Origin: Eubacteriales bacterium
GTDB lineage: Bacteria; Bacillota; Clostridia; Christensenellales; CAG-138
Assembly (NCBI GenBank): GCA_030695285.1
Contig: JAUYTF010000388.1
Location: 1-12,160 of the forward strand
Direction of reading: 5' to 3'
Length of the DNA stretch: 12,160 bases
The position numbers were made by a program, and so were the translations under genes. The notes below the pieces were generated by a model, which ran no database searches, was not told the DNA's origin, and worked only from the letters and a program-made list of their open reading frames with translations. Of this stretch, positions 6,132 to 12,160 are shown one piece after another. Position 1 is the first letter of the stretch; each line of letters opens with the position of its first letter.

Positions 6132-7316
6132 TTATAGCCCCATCTCTGCCTTGACGTCGGCAAAGGCTGCGATTGCGAAGTCGAGGTCTTCTTTGGTGTG
6201 CGCCGCGGAGACCTGGGTGCGAATGCGCGCCTTGTTCATCGGCACCACGGGATAGAAGAAACCCACGACGTAAACCCCGTGCTCCAGCATCTTTGCCGCG
6301 AACGTCTGCGCGGTCTTAGCGTCATAGAGCATCACAGGTACGATTGGGTGTTCGCTCTTTGGCACGTCAAACCCCAGCTTGCCCAACTGCTCCCGAAAAT
6401 AACGCGTGTTCTCGTGCAGCTTGTCGCGCAACTCGGTCGATTCTTCTAGCAAGTCCAGCACCTTAATGCTCGCGGCGCAGATAGCCGGAGCGACAGTATT
6501 AGAAAACAGATACGGACGCGAACGCTGTCGTAATAGATCGATAATCTCCCGCTTTGCCGCCGTGTAGCCGCCGCTGGCCCCGCCAAGTGCCTTGCCCAGC
6601 GTGCCGGTGATGATATCCACCCGGCCCATCACGCCGCAGTACTCATGCGTGCCGCGCCCGTGCTCACCCATGAAGCCCACCGCGTGGCTGTCATCCACCA
6701 TGACCAGCGCGCCGTATTCCTCGGCAAGATCGCACACGGCGGAAAGGTTTGCGATAAAGCCATCCATCGAAAACACGCCATCGGTGGCGATGAGCTTGAT
6801 GCGCGCGCCCTTTGCCGCCTCCAGCTGCTCTCGCAGGCTTCGCATGTCGCTGTTCTTGTAGCGATACCGCACGGCTTTACAGAGGCGAACGCCGTCGATG
6901 ATGCTCGCGTGGTTGAGCTCGTCTGAAATCACCGCGTCCGCGTCGGTCAGGAGTGTTTCAAACAAGCCTCCGTTTGCGTCGAAGCAAGAACTGTATAAAA
7001 TCGCGTCCTCCATCCCGAGGAAGCTTGCGATGCGTTTTTCCAGCTCCATATGAATCCCCTGCGTGCCGCAGATGAACCGCACGGACGAAAGCCCGTAGCC
7101 CCACACGTCATAGCTCACCTTTGCCGCCGCAATCAGCGCGGGATGATCCGCCAAGCCCAGATAGTTATTGGCGCACATGTTGAGAACGCCCTCTGTCATC
7201 GTCGTGTCGATCCGCGCGCCCTGCGGCGTGGTGATCACCCGCTCTTCCTTGTACGTGCCAGCGGCGCGGATTTCATCCAATACGCCGCGGTAGATGTCGT
7301 AAGTCGCTTGTTTCAT
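6132..7316 (-). CDS. kbl: Glycine C-acetyltransferase (2-amino-3-ketobutyrate CoA ligase)
   Basis: This PLP enzyme of the alpha-oxoamine synthase family cleaves 2-amino-3-ketobutyrate with CoA to glycine and acetyl-CoA, the second step of threonine breakdown. The protein has 394 residues, the family's usual length. Landmarks are [14 protein letters not shown] (46-59), [20 protein letters not shown] (74-93), [11 protein letters not shown] (132-142) with the PLP-stacking H136, [11 protein letters not shown] (207-217), and [13 protein letters not shown] (238-250) with the PLP lysine K242. The start at ATG 7316 overlaps the tdh stop by 4 bp (ATGA), and GGAGGA inside the end of tdh gives a strong ribosome site. 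The overlap with tdh, whose product supplies its unstable substrate, supports this assignment over the related KAPA or 5-aminolevulinate synthases. The unit ends at the hairpin at 6064-6114. Confidence 0.95.
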   Translation of the reverse strand: MKQATYDIYRGVLDEIRAAGTYKEERVITTPQGARIDTTMTEGVLNMCANNYLGLADHPALIAAAKVSYDVWGYGLSSVRFICGTQGIHMELEKRIASFLGMEDAILYSSCFDANGGLFETLLTDADAVISDELNHASIIDGVRLCKAVRYRYKNSDMRSLREQLEAAKGARIKLIATDGVFSMDGFIANLSAVCDLAEEYGALVMVDDSHAVGFMGEHGRGTHEYCGVMGRVDIITGTLGKALGGASGGYTAAKREIIDLLRQRSRPYLFSNTVAPAICAASIKVLDLLEESTELRDKLHENTRYFREQLGKLGFDVPKSEHPIVPVMLYDAKTAQTFAAKMLEHGVYVVGFFYPVVPMNKARIRTQVSAAHTKEDLDFAIAAFADVKAEMGL

Positions 7317-8365
7317 ACGCCCTCCTCCGTCCAGTCCAGCACCACTTTGCCGCTTTGTCCGCTGTTCATCACGGCAAATGCTTCCTCAAACTCGGTGTAA
7401 TGATAGCGGTGCGTCAGCACGGGCGAGAGATCTAGCCCCGCCTCCACCATCGCCATCATCTTATACCAGGTTTCATACATTCTTCTTCCATAGACGCCCT
7501 GTAGCGTGAGCCCCTTAAAGATCACGTCGTTCCAGTCGATGATTGTCCCCGGCCCCGCGATGCCAAGCAGCGCCACTTTGCCACCGTTTCGCATGAGCTT
7601 GAGCATCTGGTTGAGCGCGGATCCGTTGCCGCTCATCTCGCAGCCGACGTCGAATCCCTCGACGATATGCAGCGCCTTCATCGCGTCTTCAACGGTCTGC
7701 GTCTTGAGGTTAACGGTCGCGGACGCGCCCATTTTTTTTGCCAGATCGAGTCGGTAATCGTTCACGTCGGTGATCACGATTCTACGCGCACCGTTTTGCC
7801 GGCAGATGCCGACCGCCATGATGCCGATTGGCCCCGCGCCGGTGATGAGCACATCTTCGCCCGCGACATCAAACATCGTCGCCGTGTGGCAGGCGTTGCC
7901 GTAAGCGTCGTAAAACGAAACGATCTCCTCCGGCGTGGTCGATGGTACGGCGATGACGTTGGTTTCGGGAATACAGAGGTATTCAGCAAATGCGCCGTCG
8001 CGATTGACACCCACGCCTTTGGTAAACCTACACCAGTGCCCGTTGCCCGCGCGGCAGTTGCGGCAGTGTCCGCAGACGATGTGCCCCTCGCCCGTGACGA
8101 TCTGCCCCACGTGATAATCGTCCACGCCAGGGCCAAGCGCCGCGATTTCGCCGACGTATTCGTGTCCGATGGTCATCGGCGGCACGATGGTCTTCTGGCT
8201 CCATGCGTCCCAGTTATAGATGTGAACATCAGTCCCGCAGATGGCGGTTTTGTGGATTTTGATCAGCACCTCGCCAATGTTCGGCACGGAAGTTCGCACC
8301 TGCTTAAGCGTCAACCCCCGGTCGGCGGTTTCCTTGACGAGTGCGCGCATATAGGCCGGAATCAT
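7313..8365 (-). CDS. tdh: L-threonine 3-dehydrogenase (zinc, MDR family)
   Basis: This cytoplasmic enzyme oxidises L-threonine to 2-amino-3-ketobutyrate with NAD+. The 350-residue protein belongs to the medium-chain dehydrogenase family. Catalytic zinc ligands are C43 in [12 protein letters not shown] (41-52) and H68-E69 in IGHEYVGE (66-73). The structural zinc site is C98, C101, C104, C112. The Rossmann motif [11 protein letters not shown] lies in the middle of the protein. The HIYNWDAW motif is typical of threonine dehydrogenase rather than sorbitol or alcohol dehydrogenase. The start at ATG 8365 follows CGGAGGA with ideal spacing. It forms a 4-bp overlapping pair with kbl. Upstream is a 311-bp gap (8366-8676) after the gcvT-glyA fusion gene, containing repeats but no strong promoter, so it may be the distal part of the gcv operon or have a weak promoter of its own. 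Confidence 0.96.
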   Translation of the reverse strand: MIPAYMRALVKETADRGLTLKQVRTSVPNIGEVLIKIHKTAICGTDVHIYNWDAWSQKTIVPPMTIGHEYVGEIAALGPGVDDYHVGQIVTGEGHIVCGHCRNCRAGNGHWCRFTKGVGVNRDGAFAEYLCIPETNVIAVPSTTPEEIVSFYDAYGNACHTATMFDVAGEDVLITGAGPIGIMAVGICRQNGARRIVITDVNDYRLDLAKKMGASATVNLKTQTVEDAMKALHIVEGFDVGCEMSGNGSALNQMLKLMRNGGKVALLGIAGPGTIIDWNDVIFKGLTLQGVYGRRMYETWYKMMAMVEAGLDLSPVLTHRYHYTEFEEAFAVMNSGQSGKVVLDWTEEGV

Positions 8366-8507
8366 AATATTTCCTCCGAAAAATCGAAATTGGATGTGTT
8401 GATGTTATTAGAACTCTCTCCAACTAAAACTCTAACTTCTTTCAGCGCGGTTTTCAATGCGTTGGCAACAATATAAGATTTCGTAGGGATTAGAGAATTG
8501 GATATGG
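8366..8507. other. AT-rich gap upstream of tdh
   Basis: This 142-bp stretch is distinctly more AT-rich than its surroundings. It holds the tdh ribosome site (8366-8375) but no strong promoter, hairpin or recognised riboswitch. A minus-strand frame runs through it and ends in a TGA that overlaps the tdh ATG by 4 bp. The last codons read like ordinary protein (ALKTALKEVRVLVGESSNN), but no good start or ribosome site precedes them. It may be a remnant of a lost gene, a tiny coupled peptide or chance. Confidence 0.4.
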
Positions 8508-8618
8508 CGCGGGCGGATAGTATCCGCCAGCGTCGCCAAAGCGGCACCTCGCACGCAAGATAGTATCCGCCCGCGTCGCCAAAGCGGCACCTCGCACGCA
8601 AGATAGTATCCGCCCGCG
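8508..8618. repeat. Tandem 43-bp repeat within 12-bp inverted ends
   Basis: Two complete 43-bp units (8516-8558 and 8559-8601) differ by a single base, and a third unit of 18 bp follows (8602-8619). The outermost sequences CGCGGGCGGATA (8508-8519) and TATCCGCCCGCG (8607-8618) are perfect 12-bp inverted repeats. The left end alone makes a full palindrome, GGCGGATA-G-TATCCGCC (8512-8528). No target-site duplication was seen. From memory, GC-rich palindromes ending in 'GGGCGGAT' are common between genes in Clostridia; this was not verified. It lies between the gcvT-glyA fusion gene and tdh and its GC-richness contrasts with the AT-rich stretch 8366-8500 next to it. Confidence 0.85.
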
Positions 8619-8628
8619 TACAAACGCA

Positions 8629-8661
8629 CAATGGGACTGCCATCTCTGGACAGTCCCAATG
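8629..8661 (-). terminator. Hairpin after the gcvT-glyA fusion, possible weak terminator
   Basis: CAATGGGACTG (8629-8639) pairs with CAGTCCCAATG (8651-8661) with one mismatch. CCA/TGG (8640-8642 and 8647-8649) extends the stem inward past one bulged base. It begins 16 bp after the stop of the fusion gene. The minus strand has only GTGCGTTTG after it, not a real U-tract, so termination is likely incomplete; it could instead protect the 3' end of the gcv mRNA. Confidence 0.5.
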
Positions 8662-8676
8662 TCGTTACTTCTTCAA

Positions 8677-11328
8677 TTACATCCCGCTCGTAGTCGCGAG
8701 CGCGTCGAGCGCTTTGTTGACCGATTCGTCGCTGAAGCAGTACCCCAGCGTGGTGTAGCCCGCACGGAGCTTGGCAACTTCTGCGGCGATGGGTTTGTTT
8801 CTCAGCACACAGTCCGCGATCAGATTGGCAAGCGTTTCAAACTCCTTTGCCCCGAAGCCAAAGCGCGTCATCTCGGAGACGCCGAGGCGCAAGGCGCCGC
8901 TCGCGGTAAAGCCCTCTTCCTCCGGCGTCGCCTGATAGTTGACGATGACGTTGTTCTCTTCCAGCCGCTCTGCCACCTCCGGCCCCGTGCCATAGCCCGT
9001 CTTGACAATGACCTGATGCGTCTCGGTGTAGTCAATTGCGGGATCGCCTGCAACGTCCAGCCCCGCAGCCTTCAGGCTCCGCGCAAAAGATTTTGCGTTT
9101 GCGATGACGTTCTGTTGATACGTGTCGCCGAACGCGTTCATCTCGTATGCCGCCATCAAGAGACCCACGACCGTGCCGAGGTGGTGATTGCTCACAGCTC
9201 CCGGGAACGCGCGCGTCTGAATCGTCTTCCAGAGATCGTATTTGAGCTCGTCTTCCTTATAGTTGACCGCAATCACGCCGCGCTGCGGACCAAAGAACGT
9301 CTTGTGCGTGGAGCCGGTGACGATCTCCGCGCCCTCTTCAAACGGCATCTGGAAATGCGGGCCGACAAGACCCAGCACATGCGCCATGTCATACATAATC
9401 GTGGTTGGAATCTTCTGTTCATCCACAAACTGGCGGATCTCGCGCACGGGCTCCTTATGCAGCACCATCGATTTGCCAAAGATGATGAACTCCGGACGAT
9501 ACCGCTCGATGACCTTCTTGGTCTCCTCCACGTCGATCTTGAAGAGATTTTCGCGCAATACGGGGAAATTCACCACCGCGGAGCGCTCCGTCGCGGGATC
9601 GACCGCCACATAGTCGTGCAGGGCGCCCATGGGCTGCGCGCTGAGATGCCCGCCCTTGATGATGTGGTTGTTGAGGATGTAGCCAAGCCGCTTGGGCGTG
9701 CGCTTGCGGTCGAGCCGGTTTTTGTAATCCATCAACGCGGAAAACACGGTGACGTTGCTCATCTGTCCGCTGATCACGCGCGCCTCAACTTCCGTGCAGT
9801 GGAAATACTTGACCAGCTCCGCAACCAGCGCGCGCTCGACTTCGTCGATGAACTTCGTACCCTGATAATAGAACACCTCGTGGTCGTTGAACGATGCAGT
9901 CCGCTTGTGCTCGGCATAGCGAAAGCTCGGATCGCTGCCGCTGAGCAGCCGCACTGCGCGGGAGGCTGTCATCTCACTGGGGATGAGGTTGATGCAGCGT
10001 TCCTGCCGCCAGGCGTGATTGGCCGCCGCTTTTTTCAGCAGGTTCAGCGCGCTGTTCGGCAAATCGGCGGAAGGCTTATCCTTCGGCTCTTCCGGCGCGT
10101 CCAGCACGATTGGGCGGGCATACGGCGGCGCATCGGAGCGCAGGTGCCACGCGGGCACCACGGCGCTGATCTTGCTGCCGCGGATATCCACCTCGACCGC
10201 ATCGTCGGTCAGCACGTCCGAATCCAGCAACGCAAGGCCAATCGAGCGCATCGCTTTCTGGTCGGTGAAGGTCTCAAGTAAGCTTCCCTGATTTTCGACC
10301 ACGTAGCGCGGAATCATCGTGCCGCTTGTGACGTAGCCGATCTCCTTGCCGTCCTTATACACGGGGAATCCCGCGCGGAGCACGCCGCGCCCGGTCAGCG
10401 CGATGGGGCGTACCCTGCGTGGTAATGTGGTCAGGTCGGAGAAGTCACGATTCAAGATGCGGCTGCTCGCGGCGAACTGCTGTTCCAGCGGCGCGCGCCC
10501 GATCATGCCCCGCTTCTCCTCCGCAAAACTCACGGCAAAGCGCGCCAGCGAGATCGCGAAAATCGGAATCTCGCTTCCGTCCTTATCCTGCCCCAGCTCA
10601 TGCCCGTAGAGCGGCAGCCCCGCCTCCATGCGCAGGGTGTCCCGCGCGCCAAGACCGATTGGTTTTGCGCCGCGCTTCACGAGCTCGTCCCAGAGGAACG
10701 CGCCGTCCTCGCGCAGGGCGAAGATTTCGTAGCCAACGGGTTCGCCCGTGTAGCCGGTCTTGGCGATGTGCGCGGTCTTGCCGCAGAGATTGACGGTGCC
10801 GAGGGCGTTCTTCACCGGCTCGGTCAGAAAAGCGCCGTTTGCCATGTCACTTAGAATCTGTTTGGATTTCGGACCCTGCACGGAAAGTAGCGCGACGGCT
10901 TCGGATTTGTTCTCCATCTGCGCATCGAAGGCCTTGATCTGCTCGTTCAGATGCGCCCAGTCTTTTTCGGCGTTGGAGGCGTTGACTACGAGGATGTAAG
11001 CGTCCTCGACGAAGCGATAGAGATACGCGTCGTCGATCGCGCCGCCGTTTTCGTTGGGAATGATGGCGTACTGCGCCTGATCGACCTCCAAGCTAGAGAC
11101 GTTACTGGTCAGCACATGCTGCAAAAACGCCTTTGCGTCCTTACCCGTGATGCGAAAGCGCCCCATGTGGCTTACGTCGAAGAGCCCACAACCGCTTCTG
11201 GTTGCGAGGTGCTCGGTCACGATGCCGTCGGGATATTGAATCGGCATTTCCCAGCCGCCGAAATCGACCATCGTTGCGCCCGCCGCCACATGGCGCTCAT
11301 AAAAGAGAGTACGTTTGAGTTCGCTCAT
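8677..11328 (-). CDS. Fused aminomethyltransferase (GcvT) - serine hydroxymethyltransferase (GlyA)
   Basis: One uninterrupted 883-residue protein carries two enzymes. Residues 1 to about 405 are GcvT, the T-protein of glycine cleavage, which releases NH3 from the aminomethyl-lipoyl H-protein and makes 5,10-methylene-THF. Its landmarks are MVDFGGWEMPIQY (20-32), NENGGAIDDAYLYR (92-105) with the folate-contacting Asp, GYTGEPVGYEIF (192-203) and GLGARDTLRMEAGLPLYGHE (225-244). A charged, proline-rich linker follows (about 409-425). Residues about 426-883 are a divergent SHMT, which makes serine from glycine and methylene-THF. It has YAE (471-473, matching the catalytic Glu of SHMT), YYQG (487-490), SGQMSN (519-524), GGHLS (559-563), YDMAH (646-650), the PLP lysine K676 in STHKTFFGPQRG, and LRLGVSE (813-819). 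No methionine lies between M360 and M453, so there is no ATG for separate translation of the second half. The start has GGAGG 7 nt upstream and an ATGA overlap with gcvPB. Confidence 0.93.
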   Translation of the reverse strand: MSELKRTLFYERHVAAGATMVDFGGWEMPIQYPDGIVTEHLATRSGCGLFDVSHMGRFRITGKDAKAFLQHVLTSNVSSLEVDQAQYAIIPNENGGAIDDAYLYRFVEDAYILVVNASNAEKDWAHLNEQIKAFDAQMENKSEAVALLSVQGPKSKQILSDMANGAFLTEPVKNALGTVNLCGKTAHIAKTGYTGEPVGYEIFALREDGAFLWDELVKRGAKPIGLGARDTLRMEAGLPLYGHELGQDKDGSEIPIFAISLARFAVSFAEEKRGMIGRAPLEQQFAASSRILNRDFSDLTTLPRRVRPIALTGRGVLRAGFPVYKDGKEIGYVTSGTMIPRYVVENQGSLLETFTDQKAMRSIGLALLDSDVLTDDAVEVDIRGSKISAVVPAWHLRSDAPPYARPIVLDAPEEPKDKPSADLPNSALNLLKKAAANHAWRQERCINLIPSEMTASRAVRLLSGSDPSFRYAEHKRTASFNDHEVFYYQGTKFIDEVERALVAELVKYFHCTEVEARVISGQMSNVTVFSALMDYKNRLDRKRTPKRLGYILNNHIIKGGHLSAQPMGALHDYVAVDPATERSAVVNFPVLRENLFKIDVEETKKVIERYRPEFIIFGKSMVLHKEPVREIRQFVDEQKIPTTIMYDMAHVLGLVGPHFQMPFEEGAEIVTGSTHKTFFGPQRGVIAVNYKEDELKYDLWKTIQTRAFPGAVSNHHLGTVVGLLMAAYEMNAFGDTYQQNVIANAKSFARSLKAAGLDVAGDPAIDYTETHQVIVKTGYGTGPEVAERLEENNVIVNYQATPEEEGFTASGALRLGVSEMTRFGFGAKEFETLANLIADCVLRNKPIAAEVAKLRAGYTTLGYCFSDESVNKALDALATTSGM

Positions 11329-12160
11329 CCTGCTACCTCCGTGAAATCATACCGCAAAATGGGATTGCGCGCCGCGCCTACCTCGTCCGGCCGCCCGATT
11401 GGCGCGGTCACGGGGGCAAGATGCAGCGCTTCCGGTTCCGTCTTTGCCCGCGCGAGGATGCTCAAAACCGCGCTTGCCGCTTGATCCAGTGTCTCTTTCC
11501 CCTCCGTCTCGGTCGGCTCAAACATGAGCGCTTCATGGACGATCAGGGGGAAATACATCGTCGGCGGGTGCATGCCGGCGTCGATGAGCGATTTTGCGAC
11601 ATCCATCGCGGAAACTCCCGTCTCTTTCTTCAGCCCTTCAAGCGAGACCACGAACTCATGCATGCAGTAGCCCGTATTCGCGGCGGGCAGTGCGTCACGA
11701 AGTAGCACGCGCATGTAATTTGCGTTGAGCACGGCGTTTTCACTCGCTTCTTTCAGTCCGTCGCCGCCGAGCATGGTGATGTAGCAAGCAGCGCGGAGTA
11801 CGACGAGGAAGTTACCATGAAACGACTTCATGCGTCCAACGCTTTGCGAAAGATCGGCAAACGAGAACGTGTCGTCCGCGTTTCTCGTCGGCAGACGATC
11901 CGGCAGATACGGCGCAAGGCATTCTTTGCAGCCGACCGCGCCCGCGCCTGGGCCGCCGCCGCCGTGCGGGGTGGAAAACGTCTTGTGTAAATTCAGATGC
12001 ACCACGTCAAAGCCCATGTCGCCGGGGCGCGAGGCACCCATGATGGCGTTCATGTTCGCCCCGTCGTAATAGCAAAGCCCGCCCGCGCCGTGGACGATAT
12101 CCGTGATGGCACGGATGTTTTTGTCGAAGATGCCGAGCGTGTTGGGGTTGGTCAGCATGA
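11325..12160 (-). CDS. gcvPB: Glycine dehydrogenase (decarboxylating) subunit 2, 5' end outside window
   Basis: This is the C-terminal subunit of the two-subunit P-protein. With GcvPA it decarboxylates glycine using PLP and passes the aminomethyl group to the lipoyl arm of GcvH. About 278 C-terminal residues are present; the complete subunit is usually near 480-490, so roughly 200 are missing at the right edge. The frame continues through MLTNPNTLGIF, which is internal and not a start. Seen here are YYDGANMNAIMG (30-41 of the fragment), VHLNLHKTFSTPHGGGGPG (53-71) with the PLP lysine K59, KSFHGNFLVVLRAACYI, and HPPTMYFPLIVHEALMFEPT, all standard for GcvPB. Its stop overlaps the start of the gcvT-glyA fusion by 4 bp (ATGA). 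The order is unusual: in many Firmicutes gcvT comes first and gcvPB last. Confidence 0.96.
   Translation of the reverse strand, partial: MLTNPNTLGIFDKNIRAITDIVHGAGGLCYYDGANMNAIMGASRPGDMGFDVVHLNLHKTFSTPHGGGGPGAGAVGCKECLAPYLPDRLPTRNADDTFSFADLSQSVGRMKSFHGNFLVVLRAACYITMLGGDGLKEASENAVLNANYMRVLLRDALPAANTGYCMHEFVVSLEGLKKETGVSAMDVAKSLIDAGMHPPTMYFPLIVHEALMFEPTETEGKETLDQAASAVLSILARAKTEPEALHLAPVTAPIGRPDEVGAARNPILRYDFTEVAG

Noticed and set aside
8429..8457. Possible tdh promoter TTGAAA-17-TAGAGT (minus strand)
   Set aside because: The -10 matches only four of six bases, with no supporting extended -10; too weak to list as a feature.
8508..8618. CRISPR array
   Set aside because: The units abut directly with no unique spacers between them, so this is a tandem repeat.
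8432..8659. Small minus-strand proteins encoded by the 43-bp repeats
   Set aside because: They are merely translations of the repeat units, with no ribosome site and no similarity to a known protein.
8366..8676. Glycine riboswitch or T-box before tdh
   Set aside because: No glycine aptamer pattern, T-box sequence or antiterminator was seen; the gap is repeats plus AT-rich sequence.
8659..10281. Plus-strand open frame of 540 codons
   Set aside because: It lies fully antisense to the SHMT half of the fusion gene, is full of Arg/His as expected of a shadow in GC-rich DNA, and shows no recognisable domain.

Overview
The window looks like a chromosomal segment from a moderately high-GC, low-oxygen Firmicute, most likely in the class Clostridia. 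This is inferred from strong AGGAGG-type ribosome binding sites, the dusB-greA-lysS cluster, a clostridial-style Mrp with an N-terminal cysteine cluster, and a split glycine decarboxylase (GcvPB). No tRNA, rRNA, CRISPR array, integrase or transposase was seen.

Left part (1-4438, minus strand). In transcription order: a single-pass membrane protein of unknown function, dusB (tRNA dihydrouridine synthase) overlapping it by 4 bp (ATGA), greA (transcript cleavage factor), lysS (lysyl-tRNA synthetase), and a multi-pass membrane protein resembling GT-C glycosyltransferases that runs off the left edge and is visibly AT-richer. greA has its own consensus promoter (TTGACA-17-TATAAT), whose -35 box lies on the dusB stop codon. 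A strong hairpin terminator follows greA.

Middle (4439-6131). A divergent promoter region separates the membrane protein/dusB unit from mrp (plus strand), an Fe-S carrier ATPase preceded by a second consensus promoter and a leader that can fold. A small single-domain cupin follows mrp. A long bidirectional terminator hairpin closes this unit and the converging kbl.

Right part (6132-12160, minus strand). This is a threonine/glycine/serine block: gcvPB (partial, off the right edge), then a single 883-residue protein fusing GcvT (aminomethyltransferase) to a divergent serine hydroxymethyltransferase (GlyA), then a 311-bp gap with a tandem/inverted repeat element, then tdh and kbl. Tdh and Kbl turn threonine into glycine and acetyl-CoA. 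The glycine cleavage system turns glycine into CO2, NH3 and methylene-tetrahydrofolate. SHMT joins that methylene group to a second glycine to give serine. Fusing the enzyme that makes methylene-THF to one that consumes it, with gcvPB overlapping by 4 bp, is the most unusual feature here and suggests coupled conversion of two glycines to serine.
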